DNA of 64,000 nt, from positions 124,001-188,000 of the forward strand of contig NZ_JNXI01000003.1 in assembly GCF_000717055.1 (NCBI RefSeq), in the 5' to 3' direction. Source of the DNA: Streptomyces iakyrus. Its GTDB lineage: Bacteria > Actinomycetota > Actinomycetes > Streptomycetales > Streptomycetaceae. The position numbers and the translations under genes are program-made. Position 1 is the first letter of the stretch. Each line of letters starts with the position of its first letter. Shown here one piece after another: positions 25,084 to 34,085 of the stretch. The notes below the pieces were generated by a model, which was not told the origin of the DNA, ran no database searches, and saw nothing but the letters and a program-made list of their open reading frames with translations.

Positions 25084-25965
25084 TCAGGGTGCGAGGATCA
25101 CCGAGCGCGTGAGGTGGCGCGGGCTGTCGGGGTCAAGTCCGCGGGACGCGGCGACGGCGACCGCGAGACGCTGGACGCGGACGAGTTCGGCGAGCGGGTC
25201 GAGGCGCCCGGCGATCCACAACGCGCCCGTGTCACGCACTTGTCGGGCGAGTCCGTCGGGCGCGTCGCCCAGCATCCACGTCGCCGTGCCCTTGGTGCTG
25301 ACGCTGATGGGGCCGTGCCGGTACTCCATCGCCGGGTAGGCCTCCGCCCAGGCCAGCGCGGCCTCGCGCATCTTCAGTCCGGCCTCGTCGGCCAGGCCCA
25401 CGGTCCAGCCGCGCCCGAGGAAGGTGAACTGCCCGCACTCCGCCAGCCCTTCGGGCAGCGGCTCGGTAAGGGCGGTGCGCCCGTCGGTGACGGCCGCGTC
25501 GGGGTGGAGGCCGAGGTGGGCGCGGAGCAGGGTGAGGGCCGTGGTCGCGAACCGGGTCTGGACGACGGAGCGTTCGTCCGCGAAGTCCAGCACGGCGAGT
25601 TCGCCGGCGGCCCTCCGCACGGGCGTGTCCGGGTCGGCGGTGATCGCGGTGGTGCGGGTGGCGCCTTTCAACCGGCCCAGCAGGTCCACGATCTCGGTCG
25701 TGGTGCCGGAGCGGGTGAGGGCGACGACCCGGTCGTAGCGGCGGCCGTGGGGGAACTCCGAGGCGGCGAAGGCGTCGGTCTCGCCCTGGCCCGCACCCTC
25801 GCGCAGGGCCGCGGCGGCCCGCGCCATGAAGTACGAGGTGCCGCAGCCGACGATCGCGACCCGCTCCCCCGGGGCGGGCAGCACCTTCGCGTGGTGGGCC
25901 GCCTCTGATGCGGCGCGTGCCCAGCACTCGGGCTGGCTGGTCAGCTCGTCCTCGACATGCGTCAT
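25084..25965 (-). CDS. SIS-domain sugar isomerase (AgaS-like)
   Basis: A 293-residue protein with two SIS sugar-isomerase domains. The first has VAIVGCGTSYFMARAAAAL and ALTRSGTTTEIVDLL, phosphate-binding loops of the AgaS/GlmS type. The second has FLGRGWTVGLADEAGLKMRE and AEAYPAMEYRHGP, the signature of the AgaS-FrlB group. AgaS converts galactosamine-6-phosphate to tagatose-6-phosphate. With a GatY-like aldolase next in the operon, conversion of an amino-sugar phosphate into triose phosphates is plausible, but a kinase and a transporter are missing here. ATG 25965 has GGAGGG upstream. A divergent DeoR regulator begins 117 bases away. Confidence 0.8.
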   Translation of the reverse strand: MTHVEDELTSQPECWARAASEAAHHAKVLPAPGERVAIVGCGTSYFMARAAAALREGAGQGETDAFAASEFPHGRRYDRVVALTRSGTTTEIVDLLGRLKGATRTTAITADPDTPVRRAAGELAVLDFADERSVVQTRFATTALTLLRAHLGLHPDAAVTDGRTALTEPLPEGLAECGQFTFLGRGWTVGLADEAGLKMREAALAWAEAYPAMEYRHGPISVSTKGTATWMLGDAPDGLARQVRDTGALWIAGRLDPLAELVRVQRLAVAVAASRGLDPDSPRHLTRSVILAP

Positions 25966-26082
25966 CCCGTACCCTCCACTCTGATTGTTCCTGCAAGATA
26001 GCGCCACCTTTCGAGCATCATCAAGCATTCGGCGCTTCGGGTGCGTTAGGGTCGCCCGGAGATCGAGGACGTGGAGGTGCGG

Positions 26083-26862
26083 ATGTCGCGCGACGCCCGC
26101 TGGAAGGCGCTGCTGGAACTGCTCGTGGAGCGCGGCCGGCTGGATGTGGAGGACGCGGCGGCCGAGCTCGGGGTGTCGGCGGCGACGATCCGCCGTGACT
26201 TCGACGGACTCGCCGAGCAGCAGATGCTGGTGCGCACCCGGGGCGGCGCGGTCGTGCACGGCGTGTCGTACGAGTTGCCGCTGCGCTACAAGACGGCCCG
26301 CCACGCCTCCGAGAAGCAGCGCATCGCCAAAGCGGTGGCGGAGCTGGTGGCGCCGGGCGAGGCGGTCGGGCTGACCGGGGGGACCACCACGACCGAGGTG
26401 GCGCGAGCGCTGGCCGTGCGCGGGGATCTGGGGTCCGAGGCGCCCGCGCTGACCGTGGTGACGAACGCGCTGAACATCGCGAACGAGCTGGCCGTGCGGC
26501 CCCAGTTCAAGATCGTGCTGACCGGTGGGGTGGCGCGGGCACAGTCGTACGAGCTGGTCGGGCCGCTCGCGGACGGGGTGCTCGGGCAGATCACCGTCGA
26601 CGTGGCGGTGCTCGGTGTCGTCGCGTTCGACGTGACGCACGGCGCCGCGGCGCACGACGAGGCGGAGGCGGCGATCAACCGGCTGCTGTGCGAGCGGGCG
26701 GAACGGGTGGTGGTCGCGGCCGACTCCAGCAAGCTGGGGCAGCGGGCCTTCGCCCGGATCTGCGCGGCCGATGCGGTGGACATCCTGGTCACGGACACCG
26801 CGGCCGACCCGGAGGCGGTGCGGCGCTTCGAGGAGGCCGGGCTGCGGGTCGTCACCGTCTGA
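26083..26862 (+). CDS. DeoR-family regulator (AgaR-like)
   Basis: A 259-residue DeoR-type repressor. Winged helix at residues 5-60 (LLELLVERGRLDVEDAAAEL, then GVSAATIRRDFDGLAEQQ). The C-terminal effector domain has GLTGGTTTTEVARAL, VTNALNIANEL, IVLTGGVARAQSYELVGPL and VVVAADSSKLGQRAFARI, where sugar phosphates bind. It is transcribed away from the SIS isomerase/aldolase operon across a 117-base gap that contains an AGCAT direct repeat, so it most likely represses that operon, as AgaR does in enterobacteria. ATG 26083 is chosen for its GGAGGTG ribosome-binding site; GTG 26071 would include that site. Confidence 0.85.
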   Translation: MSRDARWKALLELLVERGRLDVEDAAAELGVSAATIRRDFDGLAEQQMLVRTRGGAVVHGVSYELPLRYKTARHASEKQRIAKAVAELVAPGEAVGLTGGTTTTEVARALAVRGDLGSEAPALTVVTNALNIANELAVRPQFKIVLTGGVARAQSYELVGPLADGVLGQITVDVAVLGVVAFDVTHGAAAHDEAEAAINRLLCERAERVVVAADSSKLGQRAFARICAADAVDILVTDTAADPEAVRRFEEAGLRVVTV

Positions 26863-26952
26863 GGGCGGCGGTCCGGCAGCGGTTCGGCAGCGGCGGTCCG
26901 CCGACGGCGGCTCTAGGCTTGGGCTGAGGCGCCTACCGGCAGGGAGGCTGTC

Positions 26953-28785
26953 ATGGGCGGAACGGCACAGGACCGGGGCGTGCCGGGCGGCCGGTACGTA
27001 CCGATCGCCGAGCACGGGCTGATCGGCGATCTGCGCAGCGTCGCCCTGGTGGGGACCGACGGCACGATCGACTGGTACTGCTGTCCGGCCTTCGACGCGC
27101 CGAGCGTGTTCGCGTCGATCCTGGACGCGGAGCGGGGCGGCTGCTTCGAGCTGGCGGCGACCGTGCCGGCCCGGACCAAACAGTTCTACTTTCCCGACAC
27201 CAACGTCCTGATCACCCGGTTCTTCACCGAGGACGGGGTGGGCGAGGTGCAGGACTTCATGCCGGTCGGCGGCGGGCGGGCCGAGGCGGAGCGGCACCGG
27301 CTGATCCGGCGGGTGGTGTGCGTGCGCGGCTCGATCCCGTTCCGTACGCGGGTGGCGCCCCGGTTCGACTACGGCTCCCTGCCGCACACCGTCCGGATGA
27401 CCGGCGACACCGCGGAGTTCGAGAGCGAGCGGCTGACGCTCGCGCTGACGGCGACCGTGCCGCTGGAGGCCGACGGGCCGGACGTGTGCGGCGATTTCAA
27501 GCTCTCCGAGGGCGACTCGGCGGTGTTCGCGCTGGACAAGGTCGGCGGCGATGTGACGCCCCGGCGCTGCGCCCGCACGGAGGCGGAGGAGCAGTTCGCG
27601 GCGACGGTGGCGTACTGGCGGCGCTGGCTGGCGGCGTCCCGGTACAAGGGCCGCTGGCGGGAGATGGTGCACCGCTCGGCGCTGACGCTGAAGCTGCTCA
27701 CGTACGCGCCGACCGGGGCGATCGTGGCCGCGCCGACGACGAGCCTGCCCGAGGAGCTCGGCGGGGAACGCAACTGGGACTACCGGTACGTGTGGGTGCG
27801 CGATGCGGCGTTCTGCGTCTACGCCCTGCTGCGGCTGGGCTTCACGGGGGAGGCCGAGGCGTTCATGGACTTCGTGACCCGGCACATCAGCCCGGGTGAC
27901 GGCAAGACGTCCGGACCGCTGCAGATCATGTACGGCATCGACGGACGCACGGAGCTGCCCGAGCGCACCCTCGGCCATCTGGAGGGACATCACGGCTCGG
28001 CGCCGGTGCGGGTCGGCAACGCGGCCGCCGACCAGCTCCAGCTGGACATCTACGGCGCGCTGATCGACTCGATCTACCTCTACGACAAGTGGGCCAAGCC
28101 CATCTCCAGCGGTCACTGGGACGACGTGTGCGCGCTGGTGGACTGGGTGTGCGCGCACTGGGACCAGCCCGACGAGGGGATCTGGGAGACGCGGGGCGGG
28201 CGCAGGAACTTCCTGTACTCGCGGCTGATGTGCTGGGTGGCGATCGAGCGGGCCATCCGGATGGCCAACCGGCGCGGCCTGCCGGCCGACCTGCCGCGCT
28301 GGCGGGAGTGCCGCGACACGATCTACCGGCGGATCATGAGCCGGGGCTGGTCCGAGGAGCGCGGGGCGTTCGTCCAGCACGAGGCCGGTGACGTGCTGGA
28401 CGCGGCCGTGCTGATGATGCCGCTGACGAAGTTCATCGCCCCCACCGATCCGAAGTGGCTGTCGACGCTGGACGTGCTCACCGAGGAGCTGGTGTCCGAC
28501 TCGCTGGTCTACCGCTACGACCCCCGCTCCAGCCCCGACGGGCTGCGCGGCGACGAGGGCACGTTCTCCATCTGCTCGTTCTGGTACGTCGAGGCGATGG
28601 TGCACGCCGGCCGGATCGACGAGGCGCGCCTGGCCTTCGAGAAGATGCTGACGTACGCCAACCATGTGGGCCTGTACGCCGAGGAGATCAGTCATACCGG
28701 CGAGCAGCAGGGCAACTTCCCGCAGGCGTTCACGCACCTCGCGCTGATCAGCGCGGCCTTCAACCTGGACCGGGCGCTGGGCTGA
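26953..28785 (+). CDS. GH15 family glucoamylase/trehalase-like protein
   Basis: A 610-residue cytoplasmic enzyme of glycoside hydrolase family 15. The N-terminal beta-sandwich (1-220) begins YVPIAEHGLIGDLRSVALVG and continues GTIDWYCCPAFDAPSVF. The catalytic (alpha/alpha)6 barrel contains ERNWDYRYVWVRDA, the hallmark of the family, and later YAEEISHTGEQQGNFPQAFT, where the second catalytic carboxylate is expected. No signal peptide is seen. Actinobacterial members act on trehalose or short alpha-glucans; some mycobacterial ones are trehalases. The ATG at 26953 follows an AGGGAGG ribosome-binding stretch. The DeoR gene lies 90 bases upstream but need not regulate it. Confidence 0.85.
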   Translation: MGGTAQDRGVPGGRYVPIAEHGLIGDLRSVALVGTDGTIDWYCCPAFDAPSVFASILDAERGGCFELAATVPARTKQFYFPDTNVLITRFFTEDGVGEVQDFMPVGGGRAEAERHRLIRRVVCVRGSIPFRTRVAPRFDYGSLPHTVRMTGDTAEFESERLTLALTATVPLEADGPDVCGDFKLSEGDSAVFALDKVGGDVTPRRCARTEAEEQFAATVAYWRRWLAASRYKGRWREMVHRSALTLKLLTYAPTGAIVAAPTTSLPEELGGERNWDYRYVWVRDAAFCVYALLRLGFTGEAEAFMDFVTRHISPGDGKTSGPLQIMYGIDGRTELPERTLGHLEGHHGSAPVRVGNAAADQLQLDIYGALIDSIYLYDKWAKPISSGHWDDVCALVDWVCAHWDQPDEGIWETRGGRRNFLYSRLMCWVAIERAIRMANRRGLPADLPRWRECRDTIYRRIMSRGWSEERGAFVQHEAGDVLDAAVLMMPLTKFIAPTDPKWLSTLDVLTEELVSDSLVYRYDPRSSPDGLRGDEGTFSICSFWYVEAMVHAGRIDEARLAFEKMLTYANHVGLYAEEISHTGEQQGNFPQAFTHLALISAAFNLDRALG

Positions 28786-28788
28786 CGC

Positions 28789-29745
28789 TCAGTGCCCGTG
28801 ACCGTCGTCCGCATGCCCCTCGGGGGTACCGGACTCGGGTGCCGCTCCCCCGGCCCGGACGGTGAACGCCGCCGTGTGGACCTTGCCGTCGTGCTTGAAG
28901 TCGAGGAACAGGCGGTAGGCGCCGGAGCTGGGCGCGGTGGCCGTGAAGGAGATGTCCGGGCCGGGACTGGTCGTGCCGTCGCCGGGTTCGCCGTTCGGGT
29001 GGACGTGCAGGTAGGCGAGGTCGCCGGAGCGCAGGGCGACCAGGTGGCCGTACGCGCCGAGGTAGGGCTGGAGGCCGGTGACGGGCTTGCCGTCGCGGGA
29101 GACCGTCAGCTTCAGTTCGCTCGCCTTGCCCGGGCGCGGGGCGCCGGTCAGCCGCACCTCGTAGCCGTCGACCCGGGCCGTGCCGCTCTCCGGGGGCAGC
29201 TGCCGGGCCCGGTAGGGGCCGGAGGCGGCGAGGTCAGCGCCGAGGGTGAGGTTCTCGGCGTCCTTCCCGGCCGGGGTGAAGTCGGCGAAGACGCGGTAGC
29301 CGCCCGCGCGGGGGAGGTCCACGGGGGTGCTCCAGGTGCCGTCGGCGGCGCGGGTGGGGTGCAGGTGGCGGTAGGTGACCAGGTCGCGTGAGGCCACGAT
29401 GAGGTGCAGTTCCTTGTCGTGTTCGCGCTGGTAGGCGGTGACCGCGCGGCCGTCGGCGTCCCGGACGGTGAAGCGCAGGTCGGCCTGTTCACCCGCGGTG
29501 ACGCGCGGGGTCCGGAGGTCGAGGGTGTAGCCGCCCTCGGAAATCTGCAGCCCGCCGGCCGGGGGCGTGCCGTGGCCGGCGTGGCCGCCCTTCTCCCCTT
29601 CCGGCGCGGGCCGGGTGTGCTCGCCCTGGTGCTTCGGCGGGCTGTCGGCGACGACGGGGCCGACGCCCTGTCCTACGCCATAGGCCGCGCCGAAGGTCAC
29701 CGCCAGCGCGGCGGCGAAGGTGGTGATCCTCAGTCCGGTGTTCAT
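28789..29745 (-). CDS. Exported His-rich protein with two HxHP repeats (copper-linked)
   Basis: A 318-residue protein with an N-terminal membrane or signal segment (residues 5-30: LRITTFAAALAVTFGAAYG). A His-rich stretch follows (KHQGEHTRPAPEGEKGGHAG). Two tandem Ig-like domains follow: the first (about 80-180) contains YRHLHPTRAADG, the second (about 195-300) contains YLHVHPNGEPG at the same relative place. It ends in GHADDGHGH. These histidines are candidate metal ligands. It is divergent from copZ-copA across a region with CsoR-like boxes, which suggests copper-inducible expression and an extracytoplasmic copper-handling role. Activity is not established. ATG 29745 has AAGGAGCC nine bases upstream. 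Confidence 0.7.
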   Translation of the reverse strand: MNTGLRITTFAAALAVTFGAAYGVGQGVGPVVADSPPKHQGEHTRPAPEGEKGGHAGHGTPPAGGLQISEGGYTLDLRTPRVTAGEQADLRFTVRDADGRAVTAYQREHDKELHLIVASRDLVTYRHLHPTRAADGTWSTPVDLPRAGGYRVFADFTPAGKDAENLTLGADLAASGPYRARQLPPESGTARVDGYEVRLTGAPRPGKASELKLTVSRDGKPVTGLQPYLGAYGHLVALRSGDLAYLHVHPNGEPGDGTTSPGPDISFTATAPSSGAYRLFLDFKHDGKVHTAAFTVRAGGAAPESGTPEGHADDGHGH

Positions 29746-29808
29746 GGCCGTCGGCTCCTTCAGGTACCGGGTTTCCCGCTCGGATGCGGGGCCTCCATGC
29801 ACTTCACA

Positions 29809-29825
29809 ATACCCCTGGGGGGTAT
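29809..29825. promoter_or_regulatory. CsoR-type copper operator, site 1
   Basis: ATACCCCTGGGGGGTAT, a 17-base pseudo-palindrome with the ATACCCC/GGGGTAT half-sites recognised by the Cu(I)-sensing repressor CsoR. It lies 64 bases upstream of the His-rich gene start and so should control that minus-strand promoter. The repressor gene is not in this window. Confidence 0.75.
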
Positions 29826-29855
29826 CTGGTCAAGTTGTTCCGGCGCTTGCATCGT

Positions 29856-29872
29856 ATACCCCTCAGGGGTAT
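29856..29872. promoter_or_regulatory. CsoR-type copper operator, site 2
   Basis: ATACCCCTCAGGGGTAT, the best CsoR-like palindrome in the window (seven-base perfect arms around a three-base centre). It is 74 bases before copZ, fitting control of the copZ-copA promoter. Its centre is 47 bases from that of site 1. Confidence 0.8.
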
Positions 29873-29891
29873 ATATGAAGTCGGCGGAGGC

Positions 29892-29908
29892 ATACCCCCG
29901 CCCCGTAT
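29892..29908. promoter_or_regulatory. Degenerate CsoR-like site 3
   Basis: ATACCCCCGCCCCGTAT keeps the left ATACCCC half but its right half is not complementary to it, so it is at best a half-site. It lies 38 bases before copZ. It may be a weaker or vestigial CsoR contact. Confidence 0.3.
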
Positions 29909-29945
29909 ACACGCAGCTGTTGGATCCACCCAGAGGAGGCACCAG

Positions 29946-30158
29946 ATGCCCGCCACCACCTACGCCGTTTCCGGAATGTCCTGCGGCCACTGCAAGGCCA
30001 CGCTGGCCAAGGTCATCGGCGAGCTGGACGGCGTCAGCGGCGTCGAGGTCGACCTCGGCAGCGGCCACGTCACCGTCACCGGTGCCGCCGAGCCCGACGA
30101 CGGCGTGATCGCCGAGGTCGTCGACGAGGCCGGCTACGAGCTGACCGGGAGGGTCTGA
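29946..30158 (+). CDS. copZ: CopZ copper chaperone
   Basis: A 70-residue heavy-metal-associated domain protein. The metal-binding motif is MSCGHC at about residues 11-16 and the fold is a single beta-alpha-beta-beta-alpha-beta domain ending YELTGRV. It carries Cu(I) in the cytosol to the exporter. A strong GAGGAGG ribosome-binding site precedes ATG 29946. The CopA gene starts three bases after its stop, so the two are one operon behind the CsoR-type boxes. Confidence 0.95.
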   Translation: MPATTYAVSGMSCGHCKATLAKVIGELDGVSGVEVDLGSGHVTVTGAAEPDDGVIAEVVDEAGYELTGRV

Positions 30159-30161
30159 GCC

Positions 30162-32411
30162 ATGAGCACCGGTACGACAACCGGCACGGACGCCGAGGTG
30201 GAGCTCGTCATCGGCGGCATGACCTGCGCCTCCTGCGCGGCGCGCGTCGAGAAGAAGCTCAACCGCATGGACGGGGTCACCGCCACCGTCAACTACGCGA
30301 CCGAGAAGGCGAAGGTCAGCTACTCCGGCGGCGTCTCCGTCGGCGACCTCATCGCCACCGTCGAGGCGACCGGGTACACCGCGCAGGAGCCCGCACCCCC
30401 CGCGGAGCAGACCGGCGAGGCCCCCGGGGCCGACGAGCTGCGGCCGTTGCGCGAGCGTCTGGTCACGGCCGTGGTGCTGTCGGTCCCCGTGGTGGCCATG
30501 GCCATGATTCCGGCGTTGCAGTTCGAGTACTGGCAGTGGTTGTCGCTCACCCTGGCCGCGCCGGTCGTGACGTACGCGGCGTGGCCCTTCCACAAGGCGG
30601 CGTTCACCAACGCGCGGCACGGCGCGGCCACCATGGACACCCTGATCTCTGTGGGCACCTCGGCCGCGTTCCTGTGGTCGCTGTGGGCGCTGTTCCTCGG
30701 CACCGCGGGGACGCCGGGCATGACGCACCCCTTCGAGCTGACCATCGAGCGCACGGACGGCGCCGGGAACATCTACCTGGAAGCCGCCGCCGGCGTGACC
30801 GCCTTCATCCTGGCCGGGCGCTACTTCGAGGCCCGTGCCAAGCGCAGGGCGGGTGCGGCGCTGCGGGCGCTGCTGGAACTGGGCGCGAAGGACGTCACGG
30901 TGCTGCGGGACGGCGGCCGTGAAGAGACCGTCCCCGTCACGGACTTGAAGGCCGGTGACCGCTTCCTGGTCCGGCCCGGCGAGAAGATCGCGACCGACGG
31001 GACGGTCGTCGAGGGCTCCTCCGCCGTGGACGCCTCGATGCTCACCGGCGAGTCCGTGCCCGTGGAGGTGGGCTCGGGCGACCCGGTCACCGGCGCCACG
31101 ATCAACGTCGGCGGGCGGCTCGTCGTACGGGCCACGCGCGTGGGCGCCGACACGCAGCTGGCCCGGATGGCCCGGCTCGTGGAGGACGCGCAGAACGGCA
31201 AGGCCGCGGCGCAGCGGCTGGCGGACCGGATCTCCGCCGTGTTCGTGCCGGTGGTGATCGCCCTCGCGCTGGGCACGCTGGGATTCTGGCTGGGCAACGG
31301 CGTCGGGCTGACGGCCGCCTTCACCGCGGCGGTCGCCGTCCTCGTCATCGCCTGCCCGTGCGCCCTGGGTCTTGCCACGCCGACCGCGCTGATGGTGGGC
31401 ACCGGGCGGGGCGCCCAGCTCGGCATCCTCATCAAGGGCCCGGAAGTCCTGGAGTCCACGCGCCGGGTCGACACCGTCGTCCTGGACAAGACCGGCACGG
31501 TCACGACCGGCCGTATGACCCTGCTGGCCGTGCACACCGCCGAGGGCACGGACGAGGCCGAAGTGCTGCGGCTCGCCGGGGCGTTGGAGCACTCCTCCGA
31601 GCACCCGATCGCCCGGGCCGTCGCCGACGGGGCGCTGGAGAAGCTGGGTGCGCTGCCGACGCCCGAGGACTTCGCCAATGTGCCCGGGCTCGGTGTGCAG
31701 GGCGTCGTCGAGGGCCACGCGGTGCTCGTCGGCCGGGAGCGGCTGCTGGCCGACTGGGCGATGGGGCTTCCCGAGGTGCTGGCCCGGGCCGGGGCGGCGG
31801 CCGAGGAGGCCGGGCACACGGCCATCGCGGTCGCCTGGGACGGTGCGGCGCGTGCGGTGCTGGAGGTGGCCGACGCGGTGAAGGACACGAGCGCGGAGGC
31901 GGTCGGCCGGCTGCGGGCACTCGGGCTCACGCCGATCCTGCTGACCGGGGACAACGAGGCGGTGGCCCGGTCGGTCGCCCGGGAGGTGGGCATCGAGGAG
32001 GTCATCGCCGAGGTGCTCCCGCAGGACAAGGTCGACGTCGTGAAGCGGCTGCAGTCCGAGGGCCGGTCGGTGGCGATGGTCGGCGACGGCGTCAACGACG
32101 CGGCGGCTCTCGCCCAGGCCGACCTGGGCCTCGCCATGGGCACCGGCACGGACGCCGCGATCGAGGCCGGCGACCTGACCCTCGTCCGCGGCGACCTGCG
32201 GGCCGCGGCGGACGCCATCCGGCTCGCCCGCCGCACGCTCGGCACCATCCGCTCGAACCTGTTCTGGGCCTTCGCCTACAACGTGGCGGCCCTGCCGCTG
32301 GCCGCGGCCGGCCTGCTCACCCCGATGATCGCCGGGGCGGCCATGGCCTTCTCGTCGGTCTTCGTGGTCGGCAACTCACTGCGGCTGCGCACCTTCCGGG
32401 CCGCCGGCTGA
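30162..32411 (+). CDS. copA: Copper-exporting P1B-type ATPase CopA
   Basis: A 749-residue copper-translocating ATPase. One N-terminal metal-binding domain (MTCASCAAR, residues about 20-28). Eight expected transmembrane helices carry the Cu(I) translocation motif CPC (398-400). The actuator motif is TGES in [11 protein letters not shown]. The phosphorylation site is DKTGT with Asp442. The nucleotide-binding domain has [11 protein letters not shown] with the conserved HP pair, and the hinge is [11 protein letters not shown]. It pumps Cu(I) out of the cytosol at the cost of ATP. The length matches CopA proteins with a single metal-binding domain. A hairpin just after the stop probably ends the transcript. 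Confidence 0.95.
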   Translation: MSTGTTTGTDAEVELVIGGMTCASCAARVEKKLNRMDGVTATVNYATEKAKVSYSGGVSVGDLIATVEATGYTAQEPAPPAEQTGEAPGADELRPLRERLVTAVVLSVPVVAMAMIPALQFEYWQWLSLTLAAPVVTYAAWPFHKAAFTNARHGAATMDTLISVGTSAAFLWSLWALFLGTAGTPGMTHPFELTIERTDGAGNIYLEAAAGVTAFILAGRYFEARAKRRAGAALRALLELGAKDVTVLRDGGREETVPVTDLKAGDRFLVRPGEKIATDGTVVEGSSAVDASMLTGESVPVEVGSGDPVTGATINVGGRLVVRATRVGADTQLARMARLVEDAQNGKAAAQRLADRISAVFVPVVIALALGTLGFWLGNGVGLTAAFTAAVAVLVIACPCALGLATPTALMVGTGRGAQLGILIKGPEVLESTRRVDTVVLDKTGTVTTGRMTLLAVHTAEGTDEAEVLRLAGALEHSSEHPIARAVADGALEKLGALPTPEDFANVPGLGVQGVVEGHAVLVGRERLLADWAMGLPEVLARAGAAAEEAGHTAIAVAWDGAARAVLEVADAVKDTSAEAVGRLRALGLTPILLTGDNEAVARSVAREVGIEEVIAEVLPQDKVDVVKRLQSEGRSVAMVGDGVNDAAALAQADLGLAMGTGTDAAIEAGDLTLVRGDLRAAADAIRLARRTLGTIRSNLFWAFAYNVAALPLAAAGLLTPMIAGAAMAFSSVFVVGNSLRLRTFRAAG

Positions 32412-32437
32412 GGCGCCGGCGGGTCACCGGCGGCGCC
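32412..32437. terminator. Bidirectional hairpin between copA and methyltransferase gene
   Basis: Arms GGCGCCGGCGG and CCGGCGGCGCC with a four-base GTCA loop and one mismatch. It begins one base after the copA stop and includes the stop of the convergent gene. There is no T tail, as usual in Streptomyces. Confidence 0.5.
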
Positions 32438-33080
32438 ACACGAGCGTGTAGCGCCAGAGCAGGCGCCGGCGCAGGCGGACGCCGGGGAGGACGGCCCGGG
32501 CCTGACGCGCGATCTCGGTGAAGGTCAGGTCCGCCGGACGGGTGCGGGCGGTCATCGAGACCGGGCGGGGCACGGGGCGGCCCCGGTTCCCCAGCAGCGC
32601 CATGACGATGTTGAGCGGGACCGACGCGATGCCGAGCAGACGGTCGACGGGCGTCCGCTCCCGGGCCACGCCGACGATCACCAGGGTGCCGCCGGGCGCC
32701 AGATGGTCACGGAAGGTCCTGAGCGCCTGTTCGAAGGGCAGATGGTGGACGGCGGCGGGGCAGGTGATGACGTCGTACGACCGCTCGCCCAGCCCGGTCA
32801 GCGCGTCGGCCGCCGTGTACGTCACCGGGGCCGTCGCCGGGGTCAGTTCCCGCGCCCGGGCCGTGATCTCCGGGTCGGCGTCGATGCCGTGCACGCGCTG
32901 CGCCCGGCGGGCCAGCAGCCGGGTCAGGTCGCCGGTGCCGCATCCCGCGTCCAGGGCGCTGCCCACCCGCCCGGGGAGCTGCCGCAGGATCCAGGGGTGG
33001 AAGTGGGCGTTGTGGTCCCAGGGGCGGGCGGCGTGGAAACGCTCCAGCGCGCGCAGGACCCTGCGGGGCAGAGGTGACAT
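32424..33080 (-). CDS. Class I SAM-dependent methyltransferase
   Basis: A 218-residue methyltransferase with a typical Rossmann-like SAM-binding domain. Motif I is ALDAGCGTGDLTRLL, the acidic residue at the end of strand 2 is in HGIDADPEI, and motif IV is YDVITCPAAVHHL. The region FRDHLAPGGTLVIVGV resembles methyltransferase type 11 and UbiE-like proteins. The basic C-terminal tail (RLRRRLLWRYTLVWRRR) is common in actinobacterial members. Substrate unknown. ATG 33080 is the start that puts a short helix before motif I. It is convergent with copA and divergent from the PAP2 phosphatase. Confidence 0.8.
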   Translation of the reverse strand: MSPLPRRVLRALERFHAARPWDHNAHFHPWILRQLPGRVGSALDAGCGTGDLTRLLARRAQRVHGIDADPEITARARELTPATAPVTYTAADALTGLGERSYDVITCPAAVHHLPFEQALRTFRDHLAPGGTLVIVGVARERTPVDRLLGIASVPLNIVMALLGNRGRPVPRPVSMTARTRPADLTFTEIARQARAVLPGVRLRRRLLWRYTLVWRRR

Positions 33081-33216
33081 GTGCTCAGTGTCGCGGCTCA
33101 CGGGGGTGGCCGTCCGCCGTCCGGGCACTCGGGGGGTACCGGCTCGCAGGGGCGCCGAGCGTGCGCCGGGCGTGAGCCGGTACCTTGCTGGGGAAGGCCA
33201 CTGCGGGGAGAAGCAC

Positions 33217-33918
33217 ATGACCGATCCGACGATCACAGACGCGGACGCCCCCCGTCCGCTCCGGAACGCCCGGGAGCCCGAGGGCGGAGCCGGCCGGCTC
33301 CTGAGTGCCGTGTTCGGCGATCTCAGGGCCGTGGACGGCGCCCTGTACGCGGCGGTGGCCGCCACTCCCACGCCGACCCTGGACCGGACGCTGCGCCACC
33401 TGTCCCACGCGGCCGATCACTCCAAGATCTCGTTCGGCATCGCCGCGGTCCTGGCCCTCAGCGGCAAGCGGCCGCGCAAGGCCGCCCTGGCCGGCGTCGG
33501 CGCGATCGCCGTGGCGTCGGCCTCCGCCAATCTGCTCGGCAAGCGCCTGGTGCGCCGGGCGCGGCCCGACCGGGAGGCAGCGCGGGTGACGGTGGACCGG
33601 CACGTCAAGATGCCGACCTCGGCCTCGTTCCCGTCGGGGCACACCGCGTCGGCGGTCGCGTTCGCCACCGCCGTCGGCGTGGTCCTGCCGCCCGCGGCGG
33701 TCCCGCTCGGAGCGCTGGCGAGCGCCGTCGGCTACTCGCGCGTCCACACGGGCGTGCACTACCCGGGCGACGTGGCAGCGGGTGCGGTCCTCGGCATCGC
33801 GAGCGCGGCAGCGGCCCTGGCGGCGGCAGCGGCCACCCCTTCGGCGAAGACACAGGCCCTTCTCACGGCGGCCCGTTCCTGGCCGCGGATCAGCATCGGC
33901 GGGCTCGTACGCGGCTGA
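33217..33918 (+). CDS. PAP2-family membrane phosphatase
   Basis: A 233-residue membrane phosphatase of the PAP2 superfamily. All three signature motifs are present: KRLVRRARP, SFPSGHTAS and SRVHTGVHYPGD. The conserved histidines of the second and third motifs act on the phospho-substrate. Hydrophobic helices flank these motifs. Such enzymes dephosphorylate lipid phosphates, for example undecaprenyl or phosphatidic-acid type substrates, on the outer face of the membrane. The first 45 residues are Pro/Ala-rich and probably cytosolic. ATG 33217 has GGGGAG upstream. A perfect hairpin 108 bases after the stop probably terminates it. Confidence 0.85.
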   Translation: MTDPTITDADAPRPLRNAREPEGGAGRLLSAVFGDLRAVDGALYAAVAATPTPTLDRTLRHLSHAADHSKISFGIAAVLALSGKRPRKAALAGVGAIAVASASANLLGKRLVRRARPDREAARVTVDRHVKMPTSASFPSGHTASAVAFATAVGVVLPPAAVPLGALASAVGYSRVHTGVHYPGDVAAGAVLGIASAAAALAAAAATPSAKTQALLTAARSWPRISIGGLVRG

Positions 33919-34025
33919 GGCCGGGTTCAGACGGTTCCAGCGCGGTTCCCCCTGGCACGGACGTCGCTGAGCCGGGCAAGTGCTCGGGGGTCGGCCGTGC
34001 GGTGTCGTCAGCTGCGGTATCGGAC

Positions 34026-34049
34026 GGCGCGGGGCTTGTGCCCCGCGCC
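34026..34049. terminator. Hairpin between PAP2 gene and YesL-like gene
   Basis: A perfect 10-base stem (GGCGCGGGGC / GCCCCGCGCC) with a TTGT loop between two convergent genes; it is likely to act in both directions. Confidence 0.6.
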
Positions 34050-34085
34050 CGGGGGACACGCACTGACAGGCCGTCAGCCGAACGC

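Noticed and set aside
25084..28737. Minus-strand open frame of 1217 codons
   Set aside because: Only the SIS isomerase at its downstream end is real; the rest is the antisense of the DeoR and GH15 genes. Long open antisense frames are normal at this G+C content.
29892..29908. Third CsoR site treated as a full operator
   Set aside because: The right half is not complementary to the left, so it was listed only as degenerate with low confidence.
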